NCBI RefSeq assembly: GCF_020622345.1
Contig: NZ_JACNMO010000001.1
Location: 372,001-436,000 of the forward strand
Length of the DNA: 64,000 nucleotides
Direction of reading: 5' to 3'
From: Roseobacter weihaiensis
GTDB lineage: Bacteria > Pseudomonadota > Alphaproteobacteria > Rhodobacterales > Rhodobacteraceae
The notes below the pieces were generated by a model. That model had not been told where the DNA came from. It worked only from the letters and a program-made list of their open reading frames with translations, and searched no databases. Shown piece by piece: positions 1-8,517 of the stretch. The first letter of the stretch is position 1. Each line of letters starts with the position of its first letter. A program made the position numbers and the translations under genes.

Positions 1-1
1 C

Positions 2-367
2 GTCCCCGTGCTGGCCGGACGGCTAAGTGTACGACCCTACTCTTGGACAGTGAATACTGTAGCTCGTGAGGGCCTAGTCAGTGAGCAACGAGTCGCGCTT
101 TTTGGCGAAAGCATGACCGTAATGACAACTGCGCCGGTCCAAGGCCCTGCACGCGATTGGCTCAACTACTACGAAACCCAGGAGCGCTTGTCGATGACAG
201 CACTGAAACGTCGTACATTCGACTCAATTTTGCAAGCTCTGAGTTTTGACCGGCTGACCCCCACGGAAACATTGCACGATGCAGCTACAGAGATCCACGA
301 AGCCTGGGCGGCGGCGTATCCGCAGGCGAGCACAACTCCTGTAAATACTAATCGGAGCATGGAATGA
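2..367 (+). CDS. C-terminal part of unknown protein (partial at window start)
   Basis: The reading frame is open from the first bases of the window, so this is the 3' end of a longer gene; an internal Met at 8 is probably not the true start. I do not recognise the family: the visible ~120 residues have no membrane segment and no catalytic motif I can name. Its stop codon overlaps the ATG of the kinase at 364 (ATGA), which implies translational coupling and membership of the same biosynthetic operon. A role in the pathway of the next three genes is inferred from that coupling only. Confidence 0.55.
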   Translation, partial: VPVLAGRLSVRPYSWTVNTVAREGLVSEQRVALFGESMTVMTTAPVQGPARDWLNYYETQERLSMTALKRRTFDSILQALSFDRLTPTETLHDAATEIHEAWAAAYPQASTTPVNTNRSME

Positions 368-1407
368 AGGCGGGACCCTACGCGGTATTCGACATCGGAG
401 GTACATTTTTTCGCTCTGCCCTATGGCGAGACGGATTGCTAAGCAACGTTTCAAAGAGACCGAGCCTCAATTTCTTGAACACCCCGCATCTTTCCCCCTG
501 TGAATTGCAAAATGAACTGGTAACCTATCTTTTGAATGAAGCAGCCCGACTAGAAGAGGTGTTCGGCAAACGCATAGGTCATGTCGGCATTTCTCTCGGT
601 GCTCCCATGAACGCTAAGACAGGCGAAATTTTGCAATCTGGCCCGCTTTGGGGTCCAGAAGCCAAGTCTTTTGATCTATTAGGACAGCTTAGACGGTTTG
701 CACCCGCAAGAACATACGTGATTGCAAACGACGTGACGGCAGCGCTCCTTAGATACGTTCGCGACATTGATCCTTCCTCCAATGGTAAAGTGCTTTACAT
801 TACGATCAGCACCGGTGTGGGTTCTCGCCTATTCGACGCTAAGCGAGGAGGTATTCCTACCGACAGCCAACATGGTTTTCAGGGGGAAATCGGTCATTTA
901 CCCACCCAAACCATCTTGCATGGCTCGCAGCTCAGCTTTCGATGTGATTGTGGCGGCAAGGACCACCTTAACGCCTTCACATCTGGCCGGGGAATTCTTA
1001 ACTTACTTCGAGAACAACCAAAATTCGCCAGCGGCAGCGAAACGGATGACGACCTATTACGCCGGTTCACCGAAGGTGTACACAACGAAGATCTCGACGC
1101 GATCGCGGTTCTAGATGCTTCTACATCACCGTTGGCACAGATTTTAGCCATCCTATTAACTCATGATCCGATTATAGAAACAATTGTGTTGACAGGCGGC
1201 GTTGTACACAAGCTTGAACCGTCTTATTGTGAGTCACTCAACCGACAATTTCTAAATCACGGCTTGTTTCAAGTTACCGACAGAGATCCTGATTACCTTA
1301 TGCGGAGACTAAGAATCGATACACCGGACGACTCCGCTGGTCTAGTCGGGGCTGGACATTTGGTTGAAACGCTCCATAGCAGACGCTCAGTTTATGTCTA
1401 TGACTGA
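364..1407 (+). CDS. ROK-family sugar/cyclitol kinase
   Basis: A 347-residue ROK-fold kinase. The N-terminus has the phosphate-binding DIGGT motif (residues 10-14), a catalytic-type Asp in ANDV (about 123) and the E-x-GH segment near 175-178. The ROK zinc cluster is visible as CDCGG (194-198), but the usual following GC-L-E is replaced by DHLN, so one Cys ligand is missing. ROK kinases phosphorylate glucose and other hexoses; the acarbose and validamycin C7-cyclitol kinases are reported, as I recall, to be of this type. With a sugar-phosphate cyclase 6 kb away, a cyclitol kinase is a reasonable inference; a plain hexokinase is the alternative. The start ATG overlaps the upstream stop and the stop overlaps the next gene. 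Confidence 0.85.
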   Translation: MKAGPYAVFDIGGTFFRSALWRDGLLSNVSKRPSLNFLNTPHLSPCELQNELVTYLLNEAARLEEVFGKRIGHVGISLGAPMNAKTGEILQSGPLWGPEAKSFDLLGQLRRFAPARTYVIANDVTAALLRYVRDIDPSSNGKVLYITISTGVGSRLFDAKRGGIPTDSQHGFQGEIGHLPTQTILHGSQLSFRCDCGGKDHLNAFTSGRGILNLLREQPKFASGSETDDDLLRRFTEGVHNEDLDAIAVLDASTSPLAQILAILLTHDPIIETIVLTGGVVHKLEPSYCESLNRQFLNHGLFQVTDRDPDYLMRRLRIDTPDDSAGLVGAGHLVETLHSRRSVYVYD

Positions 1408-2467
1408 GAGTGAAACGTCCACCCTGACCTATGGCCGTGGGCACTCGGCGCTACTGCGCCCTGAATTGGGGCGCGGGGCACCTGTTCTAACTCAAATCAA
1501 ACATCCTCCACCTGCGCCCGGGGAACTAATTTGTCGTACGCTTGTTGCAGGTGTATGCGGTACGGATTTACAGATATTCTCCGGCACGCGCGGTGAAACG
1601 GCTCAGGTCTTAGGTCACGAAGGCTTGGGCGTGGTGGAAACAGTTGGCCTTCCTGCCGACAAACCGTTGATCGGAAAGCGCATCGCTGTCAACCCGACCG
1701 ATGCAAAAACTGGTGCTGAATTCGGCCACTCCATCAATGGAATGATGCAAGAGCTTTTCGTTGTACCACAGAGATTGCGCCATTTGGTACTAGATGTCCC
1801 AGCTGAACTAGACGCAGAATTGGCGATCCTTGCGGAACCCTTAGCCTCCGTTCTGGCGTTTGCGACCATTGTTCGGTCTGTCAGTCGGCCGCGCCGTATA
1901 GCACTCTTTGGCAGGGGCACTATTGCACATTTGATACGCTTAGTTGCTCAGGATTTATTCCCTAGCGTGAAAGATGTAGTGGTAATCTCACGTGGCGATT
2001 CGCAATCCTATGAACCCCAAGGTTTTGATCTGTCGGTCATGTGTTCGTCCATCGACGCTGCGGATTGGGCGGCAAATCTAAGCGTCGAGGCCCTATCCGA
2101 CGGCGGGGTACTTTATCTGTTCGGTGGACTCCCCCCCGGGCTTTTGCTGCCTAGCCTAGCATATTCAGATATCGGTAGCCTCCGCGCTCGCAACACTGGC
2201 GGCGAGCTAGGCAATAAGCCGACTGAAACTCTCCAGCATGTCAAGGACGGTCGTGTCATTGTCCTTGCTGGGCATAGGGGCGCATCCAACACTTTGTTGT
2301 TGGAAGCCATGCAAAGGATTACCCGATCGGCCGAGCATTTCCGTCCGCTCGTCAACCAAGTGGTCCATCCTCGAGAGGCCGAGCGTTTACTCAAAAATGC
2401 CTTTGAGGGTTTGTCAACGCGTCAATGGACCAAACTCGGCATCGACTTTCGACGTAGCAAGAAATGA
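1394..2467 (+). CDS. zinc-dependent alcohol/polyol dehydrogenase (MDR family)
   Basis: A medium-chain dehydrogenase with the catalytic-zinc motif GVCGTD near the N-terminus and GHEGLG about 25 residues later. The lobe that normally carries four structural-zinc cysteines lacks them. A degenerate nucleotide-binding segment (GRGTIAH) follows the conserved LAEPLAS helix. Two in-frame ATGs (1394 and 1400) sit at the stop of the kinase gene; either gives an overlap with it, and a start at 1364 would overlap more deeply. The stop overlaps the next ATG (ATGA at 2464). It probably oxidises a hydroxyl on a sugar or cyclitol, as the AcbL-type dehydrogenase does in acarbose clusters; the substrate is inferred from context. 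Confidence 0.85.
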   Translation: MSMTESETSTLTYGRGHSALLRPELGRGAPVLTQIKHPPPAPGELICRTLVAGVCGTDLQIFSGTRGETAQVLGHEGLGVVETVGLPADKPLIGKRIAVNPTDAKTGAEFGHSINGMMQELFVVPQRLRHLVLDVPAELDAELAILAEPLASVLAFATIVRSVSRPRRIALFGRGTIAHLIRLVAQDLFPSVKDVVVISRGDSQSYEPQGFDLSVMCSSIDAADWAANLSVEALSDGGVLYLFGGLPPGLLLPSLAYSDIGSLRARNTGGELGNKPTETLQHVKDGRVIVLAGHRGASNTLLLEAMQRITRSAEHFRPLVNQVVHPREAERLLKNAFEGLSTRQWTKLGIDFRRSKK

Positions 2468-3300
2468 TACGCGGGTTAGACGGGTCTGCCGCTTCAGTCG
2501 GGGTCGCACTTTGGATGTTTTGCGACCCATATGTAGGCCTCCGAACCGCAACATGCTGCTCTCTGGATGAAGTCAATATTGATATGGGCGGACCGGGGCG
2601 CGGAATCGACTTTTTTAGCGATCGTCATCTTGATGCATTCCAGAACTATTTGCGGAAATATCCGATATCGGTTTCGTCGATATCACTCAACCGCCTTAAC
2701 GATATCGGCTTAGTGTCATTCGACGTGCACAATGTCGCTCAGCAAGTGTTGGAGTTGGCTGAAAGAGCACTCACGGTAGCCAATCATCTCGGCGCAAGGC
2801 GCATCGTAATCCCTGGATTTCGACGTAGTTACATAAAATCTCAGCTCGACTTCGAACGAACCGCACAAGCACTGCGCAAGATAACAGAATTGCCCGGAAT
2901 GAACGAGATGGAAGTCGCTTATGAGACTGTTATCGACGCAACCTTACAGCATCAGCTGAATCGCTTTGCGCTCGGGAAACTAAACATGCAGTTCGACCTG
3001 GGAAACCCCTGTCTGTATAGGTTGTCTGCAGCAGAGATTTGGAGAGATGTGGCGATGATTGCTTGTAACGCAATTCATGTAAAAGATATACCTTTAGACC
3101 GCAGCAGAGGTTATGTGCCGTTGGGCAACGGGCGTGCAAAGTTACAGAGATCTTTCGAAGAACTAGCCATAGTAAAACCAGTGCCAAAAACATTCATCCT
3201 TGAGGGACATTACTTTAACGATCCTGAACGTCGGCTTCGAGAGGATCTTGTAGGGCTGACTGAGCTAATCAGAAGTGCGCAAGCTATGCATCAGGCTTAG
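2464..3300 (+). CDS. sugar-phosphate isomerase/epimerase (AP-endonuclease-2 TIM barrel)
   Basis: A 278-residue protein with the xylose isomerase-like TIM-barrel pattern: YETVID (a metal-binding Glu), FDLGN (a metal-binding Asp), AIHVKD (a metal-binding His) and a C-terminal LEGH. Family members isomerise or epimerise sugars and inositols (IolE/IolI-like) using a divalent metal. It is the last gene of the coupled plus-strand operon and overlaps the dehydrogenase stop by four bases. Its likely job is an epimerisation or dehydration on the ketone made by the dehydrogenase; this step is inferred. Confidence 0.82.
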   Translation: MIRGLDGSAASVGVALWMFCDPYVGLRTATCCSLDEVNIDMGGPGRGIDFFSDRHLDAFQNYLRKYPISVSSISLNRLNDIGLVSFDVHNVAQQVLELAERALTVANHLGARRIVIPGFRRSYIKSQLDFERTAQALRKITELPGMNEMEVAYETVIDATLQHQLNRFALGKLNMQFDLGNPCLYRLSAAEIWRDVAMIACNAIHVKDIPLDRSRGYVPLGNGRAKLQRSFEELAIVKPVPKTFILEGHYFNDPERRLREDLVGLTELIRSAQAMHQA

Positions 3301-3468
3301 AAGCGGCAGGTACACATACAGCGGCGTCAATACAAACTCGCGTTCATTCGACAATGAAAGGCTGATGTTAATCGTCGCCAACAAGTTTCCACAGAATTCT
3401 GCAAGCGGATTTCTGCGTTCAAAAGTACGGCGTCTTCCGTAATCGCGCAATTGCTGGAGGTAAATCCC

Positions 3469-4530
3469 CTAAGCACGCAAGCTTTTTGATTGCATAGCTA
3501 ACGCTCTATCGTATCCGTCCGGTTTGCCCGCTCTGACGCAGCTAAGAGTGCGCTGATAGTGTCCACCATCGATACTGTTTAGTTCCGGCATCTGGTGGAC
3601 CGGATTCAGGATGAAACGATCTGGCTCTGATGTCCAGATTTTGCAGATGTATTCGTAAGACGTGAGGCCGCTCAAGGTCTTCAGCCGACGAGCAAAGTTG
3701 TACGCATCCAAGAAGTCAGCGAGGTGACTGTGTAACTGTTCGTGACTGTCGTAGTGGTACCGTTTCACCGTGGCATCCTTAATCGTGCGGTTCATGCGCT
3801 CAAATGGCTGTTGGTCCAGCGATGGTTCGGTTTGGTCAGCCGATGCTCGATCCCGTTGGCCTCGCAGATTATGTCGAAGCGCATCTGCCGGCAGTAGGCG
3901 GTGCTTCGGTTTCTCGGCTGATCTGCGAATTGGATGCCATCATATGTCAGGATCATGTGGATGCGGTAGGGAACGGCTTCGAGGAGACGTTCCAGGAACT
4001 CCTAGGCTGTCTTGCGGTCCGCCTTATCTACCAACTGCGCCACCGCGAACTTGCTGGTCCGGTCAATCGCCACAAAGGGAAAGAGCTTGCCCTCTGCCGT
4101 CCTGACCTCGGCAATATCGATGTGAAAGAACCCGACCGGATAGCGCTTGAAGCGCTGCTTCTTGGGCTGGTCGCCGTCCATATTTGGCAGACGTGAGATG
4201 CCATGTCGCTGCAAACATCTATGCAGAGTAGAGCGCGTCAGATCCGGAATGGTCGGCTGCAACGCATAAAGACAGTCGTCGAGCGGGAGCAGAGTATAGC
4301 GACGGAAGGCAACACTGATGGCTTCCTCTTCGGCGCTGAGAACCGTTGAGCACGGCTCCTTTGGCCCAGTCTTCTGATCTTCAACGGGTCTGTCGCTTGC
4401 GCCACTTTGCGACCGTCTTGGGATTTATCCCAAGCTCGCGGCTTAACTCCGCGATCAAAGCTTGCGGTCGCTGTATTGCTGCTCTGACGGCGTGCGTGGT
4501 CGTGGCGCTGCCATGACGAACTTGTCCCAT
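3469..4530 (-). pseudogene. degenerate IS481-family transposase
   Basis: Reading the minus strand from the ATG at 4530 gives an IS481-type transposase: N-terminal helix-turn-helix (SRELGINPKTVAKWRKRQT), DDE region (HIDIAEVRTAEGK, then FVAIDRTSKFAVAQ) and the C-terminal part ending at 3469. The frame is broken three times: a one-base insertion near 4388, a nonsense change near 4005 (TAG where TGG is expected after DKADRKTA), and a one-base deletion near 3800 just before MNRTIKDATVK. It cannot make a full transposase. It lies between the two convergent halves of the biosynthetic locus, so it marks an old insertion there. Confidence 0.85.
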
Positions 4531-4587
4531 AATGCTTACTTCCATTCCATCGAATGGATCGCACCATCAAACCGTGGGATCAAACAC

Positions 4588-5229
4588 CTAGTCAAATGCG
4601 GTCGGTGCCGTCGGATCTCGCGCGATCCTAACTACTTCGAGTAGTTGCGAAACCGTAACGCGATGGGTCGAAAGATCTGGAAGGTCATCCAGGGGAAAAA
4701 ACTGAATGGCACATGTTTCTTGCGTTTCCAACAACTGTTTGCCTCCTATCTCCGTACAAGAAAAGAAAGCTTTATATGCGTGCGGAATCTGAAATGGATA
4801 GTCATGTTTTCGTTTGTCGAACAAAGCCAGCAGTCGGTCGGGTACAACCTCCAATCCTGTTTCCTCGCTCACTTCCTTTGCAACGGCTTCTCCAGGTGCT
4901 TCGCCGATATCACACCAACCGCCCGGCAGGGTCCACCGATTATCTTCCCTTTCCTGGACCAGCAATATGGTTTCACCTCGGCGAACTACCGCTCGAACGT
5001 CTAGTTTCGGAGTCTTATAATGCTCGTCAGCGGACAGCCAATCCAGAATATCTACTTTAGCGCCAGCGCCAAGTGCCGACATCAAGTCTGCAGCTAACTC
5101 ACGGACTCGCATGTAGCGATCCAAATCGAATTGATCCCTTCCATAGGTTAGCCCAATTTGTGCGATGGCCGACAGTTCCTCAATAGCCTCCAAAAGAGAG
5201 GAACTGTAGCAGTCTACTCGCTTTGGCAT
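4588..5229 (-). CDS. Nudix hydrolase with N-terminal YjhB-type domain
   Basis: A 213-residue protein. The first ~65 residues match the Nudix N-terminal domain seen in ADP-ribose/nucleotide-sugar pyrophosphatases. The Nudix box follows as GGWCDIGEAPGEAVAKEV then SEETGLEV, with the REXXEE core changed to KEVSEE. Such enzymes cleave nucleoside diphosphates linked to another group, using Mg2+. The ATG at 5229 has an AGGAAG-type ribosome site upstream. It is the last gene of the minus-strand set (cyclase, MurA-like, Nudix), 53 bp after the MurA-like stop, so it may act on a nucleotide-linked intermediate or remove a damaged one. The C-terminus stops just short of the IS481 relic but looks complete. 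Confidence 0.85.
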   Translation of the reverse strand: MPKRVDCYSSSLLEAIEELSAIAQIGLTYGRDQFDLDRYMRVRELAADLMSALGAGAKVDILDWLSADEHYKTPKLDVRAVVRRGETILLVQEREDNRWTLPGGWCDIGEAPGEAVAKEVSEETGLEVVPDRLLALFDKRKHDYPFQIPHAYKAFFSCTEIGGKQLLETQETCAIQFFPLDDLPDLSTHRVTVSQLLEVVRIARDPTAPTAFD

Positions 5230-5282
5230 TTGATCATTTCTTCCTCTTTTTGACCCACACTAGTTCAACGGTATTGCCCAAT

Positions 5283-6554
5283 TTATGCAGTCGGCGCGCC
5301 TTCGTCTATGATTTCGATCTGGCCACCTAATTGTACCAAGCGTTCGACGAGGTTCTCATATCCTCGCGCGATCGATGAGATTTGCTGTAATCTACTAGGT
5401 CCTCTCGGCAAAAGGCCGCAAAGCAACAGCGAGGCACTCTCACGGATGCCAGAACCACTCCATACGCCAGGTTGTAGAGATCCACCTAGGACCGAAACCT
5501 TGGGTCCGTCAACCACGGCGTTCAGTCCGCTGCGCACAAGTTGCCTTATATGGTCAAACCTATGCGGGTAGACGTTTTCAATAAGCGTTGAGGTGCCCGG
5601 AGCTACAGCCATCAGGGCGGTCATTTGAGGTGCTAAGTCAGAAGGAAACCGGGGAAATATGCCGGTCTCCAAGCGAAGCGGTCGGGTCGGTCGGCCCGAC
5701 ACCGTCACGCCATCAGCATCATGGGAAACTGAAACTCCGCAATCGTCAAACACTGAAACTATGCTTTCCGCTTCATCAGTTTTTAGTGTGGGGAGTACTC
5801 CTCGCCCGCCTGTGGCGGCGATGGCCGCCGCAAAAGTACCCCAAACAACACGGTCGGTTGGTAGTGCCCAGGACGAAGGTTTTGTGGTTATTGGCCCTTC
5901 AACAATCGCAGTACTCTTGTCCCAGCTAATTTTCGCGTTGCAGGCTTTAAGAAAGCGCGCCACTTCAAGGACTTCTGGCTCACGGCTTACACCGTGAATG
6001 ACACTTCGACCTTCGGCAACCGCCGACAACATTAGTGCCGTTGCGCTGGCAGTTACACCTGCAATCTTGTCGTCAAGCCGGAATTCTCCGCACCGTGGAT
6101 TCTCGCCACTGATTTTTATACCTTCTCGGGACTGACTTACAGAGAAACCGAGCCCTGCGAAGGCCCGAATATGCGGTTCCAATGACCGTCCAGCTATCAC
6201 ATCACCGCCAACGCCCGGAAAATTGATGTACCCAGAACGAATAAGATGCACAACTAAGGCATAAATAGAGCCGCGCATCCTCAGCAAAATTGATCTCGGC
6301 AAAGCGGTTGGCATCTGATGACCCAGGGTCAAGCGCACCTCATCACCAAAAACTCTGCTATGCCAACCTGCTTCATTCATCAGCCTAAACTGGTCCCTGA
6401 TATCTCGAATATTGGGCACGTTCCGCAGACGGATATCACCGGGTATGAGACAAGAGGCGGCAACGATCGGCAGAGCGGCATTTTTCGAACCCTCGATGCG
6501 GACCCGACCTTCCAAAGGAGCTGTGCCTCCCGTTATAAGAAGTACCTCGGACAT
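5283..6554 (-). CDS. MurA-like enolpyruvyl transferase with Asp at the catalytic Cys position
   Basis: A ~423-residue EPT-fold enzyme. Conserved MurA features: GSKNAALP (Lys24/Asn25), FPSD (Asp306, equivalent to the general base), the late Arg371 in RESASLLLCGLL, and the C-terminal ARGYENLVERL. The active-site loop reads GGDVIAGRSLEPH, which aligns with GGC-IG-RP-D-H of MurA and places Asp118 where Cys115 sits; Asp at this site is known to give fosfomycin-insensitive MurA. The ATG at 6554 is preferred; the longer frame would start with TTG at 6563. Housekeeping murA is unlikely to lie inside an accessory cluster, so a specialised enolpyruvyl transfer to a nucleotide or cyclitol is inferred, as the MurA-like NikO does in nikkomycin biosynthesis. 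Confidence 0.85.
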   Translation of the reverse strand: MSEVLLITGGTAPLEGRVRIEGSKNAALPIVAASCLIPGDIRLRNVPNIRDIRDQFRLMNEAGWHSRVFGDEVRLTLGHQMPTALPRSILLRMRGSIYALVVHLIRSGYINFPGVGGDVIAGRSLEPHIRAFAGLGFSVSQSREGIKISGENPRCGEFRLDDKIAGVTASATALMLSAVAEGRSVIHGVSREPEVLEVARFLKACNAKISWDKSTAIVEGPITTKPSSWALPTDRVVWGTFAAAIAATGGRGVLPTLKTDEAESIVSVFDDCGVSVSHDADGVTVSGRPTRPLRLETGIFPRFPSDLAPQMTALMAVAPGTSTLIENVYPHRFDHIRQLVRSGLNAVVDGPKVSVLGGSLQPGVWSGSGIRESASLLLCGLLPRGPSRLQQISSIARGYENLVERLVQLGGQIEIIDEGAPTA

Positions 6555-6651
6555 ACCTACCAATCGCCCGAAGCTAACAGCTTAGGATCATGTCCGTAGC
6601 TTGTAGCTCGTCGCCTGTCAAAGTGTGTGTTAGTATGATCTAGTAGTATGT

Positions 6652-7776
6652 TCACCTTTTAAGCTTTTGTGTTTGACGCAGCCAAGCAAGCGTGTCGACG
6701 AGATCAGCATCACTTATTTCATTGGATGTTTTTAGGAATGAGTATTGGCCAATAGCAACAGGCAGAACCATATTCACCATACCTCCACGGTGATTAGCCG
6801 CATCCTTCAGCGCGTTTCTAACGAAGTTAGGATCGAGCAGATCGTGCCAGACAGGTAAGTTAACCGACATCAAGATCCGTAATATCCGGGTCATAGTACT
6901 TTCATCCAACAGGCCGAGCCGCCAAGCTAATCGGCACGAAAAAGCCATGTCGATCGCAACTGCATCTCCGTGACGCACGCTAAAATTTGACGCGGCTTCG
7001 AGCGGATGGGCTATTGTATGACCGAAGTCGACGGCACGCTCGTAACCTTTAGTCTCATAAGGGTTTTGCTCCAACTCGCACATCATAGCCGCAATGGCCT
7101 TCGCAATCGGATCATGAGAAGTACTTCCACCGTTATTGAGTATCTCTCGGAAGCTCGAACCTCCCGTTTCTTCAATTAATTCAAATAGCTCAGGATCAGA
7201 AGTAATCGCGACCTTTATCATCTCGGCCACTCCCTGCTCAATCTCGCCCCGGTCCAAAGTTTTGAGGAATTCCGGGAAAACCGCGACAGCCGCAGGTGGA
7301 TAAAAGCATCCTAGATAGTTCTTTGCACACCCAAAGTTCACGCCTCCCTTAAGCCCGATGCCAGCATCAATTTGGCCGATGAGAGTTGTGGGAATACGAA
7401 CGTGTGCGATACCACGACGAAGCATAGATGCAGTAAATGACGCAATATCCATGCACACCCCACCGCCGACAGCCACTAGCGCACTGCACCTCGTGACCCC
7501 TGCATCTTTTGTTGTTTGGCAAAGGTTCATAACGGCATCCATCGTCTTCGAAGACTCCCCACTGGCTAGAACGTGCCAATCCAGTGGCACGCCTGCCAAA
7601 CCCAGAAGTTTTTTTATCTGCGAGCCGTAGATCGCATCGACAGTTGGCGTTGTTACTGCAAATATCTGTTCGTAGTGGGAAAGGTTTTCCGTCATCCAAG
7701 TCTGTGATTGCGGTGACCCCAGTTCCCTTATTAACTCGACTCGAAATAGGTTTTCACGAACTGATGCCATCTGCAT
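6652..7776 (-). CDS. sugar-phosphate cyclase (3-dehydroquinate synthase superfamily)
   Basis: A 374-residue NAD-dependent cyclase. It shows GGGVCMD (104-110), the PTTLIGQIDAG loop, Lys143/Asn147 in LKGGVN, AEMIK (Glu185, Lys188), and zinc-ligand candidates in FGHTIAH (His253, His257) and RHGDAV (His269). In dehydroquinate synthase an Asn precedes the GHT motif; here it is Asp250, as in sedoheptulose-7-phosphate cyclases (EEVS type), while His257 is kept as in DHQ synthase. The substrate is therefore open: sedoheptulose 7-phosphate, glucose 6-phosphate (2-deoxy-scyllo-inosose synthase type) or DAHP. An AAGGA ribosome site lies 5' of the ATG at 7776. It is the first gene of the minus-strand set and probably makes the carbocycle of the pathway. 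Confidence 0.88.
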   Translation of the reverse strand: MQMASVRENLFRVELIRELGSPQSQTWMTENLSHYEQIFAVTTPTVDAIYGSQIKKLLGLAGVPLDWHVLASGESSKTMDAVMNLCQTTKDAGVTRCSALVAVGGGVCMDIASFTASMLRRGIAHVRIPTTLIGQIDAGIGLKGGVNFGCAKNYLGCFYPPAAVAVFPEFLKTLDRGEIEQGVAEMIKVAITSDPELFELIEETGGSSFREILNNGGSTSHDPIAKAIAAMMCELEQNPYETKGYERAVDFGHTIAHPLEAASNFSVRHGDAVAIDMAFSCRLAWRLGLLDESTMTRILRILMSVNLPVWHDLLDPNFVRNALKDAANHRGGMVNMVLPVAIGQYSFLKTSNEISDADLVDTLAWLRQTQKLKR

Positions 7777-8517
7777 GCTACAATCCTTACGACTCTGGAA
7801 TTGGCCACTTCAAATTCATTTATGTGCTTTCTTATTATCTTGGTCTGGATAGCACTCTATAAGAAATCTACGTTAGAACAATTCAACCAAAACAGATGCT
7901 GAAGCCACTCGATCTTGAAGTCGAAAAATCACTTGAAAAGGCATAGACAGACTGCAATCCTCCCAGATCAGTGTAGACATTTTTTGAGAGAATGCGAGAA
8001 TAATATACTACCTATGGCTGTGTCGGCAAAAAAGCGCATAGGTGGACGTCCGGTAGGGTGTGGCGCTGTCGACCACGCGGGGGACCTCACCATTGGATCA
8101 TAGCTTTCCCGCAGCACTTCATATGGTGTTTTGCAATTGTGGGAGGTCTGTGCGCAACCGCCAAAGCCTCCAATGATTTGGGATGGCGTTGCACCGGTAA
8201 TGACCATTGAACGATCGCGCGGGACGTAGCAATCGCTTTCTGTGCTTGGTGCCGCGACTGGCAGTCTTATAATGGGTCCCATTATCGTTACTGCCGCCCT
8301 GCTCGCTCTGTGGACTCGTAAGTCGTGGAGACGATAACCTAGAAGCATAAGCACTACTTAACAAAGCCCTTGAGTAAGACTGTCCAATGAACTTCGAAAA
8401 ATTAGACGCAGTCTATTCGAATAGTACGCTCTTCAACCTCAAGAATAGGATAGAAACGCTTTGCTGACATCTGCCATTGAGACGACGAAGATGCCCAAGG
8501 TTAACTTGCTTCAATCA
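7777..8517 (+). other. 740-bp stretch without a convincing gene
   Basis: Short overlapping ORFs occur on both strands, but none has recognisable motifs or a good ribosome site. The stretch must hold the promoter of the cyclase operon. It contains one copy of a 19-bp direct repeat (8273-8291), whose left part belongs to a perfect 15-base palindrome, TAATGGGTCCCATTA (8270-8284). Parts may be decayed mobile DNA, but I cannot identify a family. Confidence 0.5.
8273..8291 (+). repeat. 19-bp direct repeat, left copy
   Basis: TGGGTCCCATTATCGTTAC is identical and in the same orientation at 37268-37286. The two copies bracket the whole stress/repair module, with the left copy between the cyclitol locus and the histidine kinase gene. 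Confidence 0.75.

Noticed and set aside
7968-8364. Minus-strand ORFs of 81 and 128 residues
   Set aside because: They overlap each other in different frames, lack recognisable motifs and ribosome sites, and lie in a stretch that looks non-coding.
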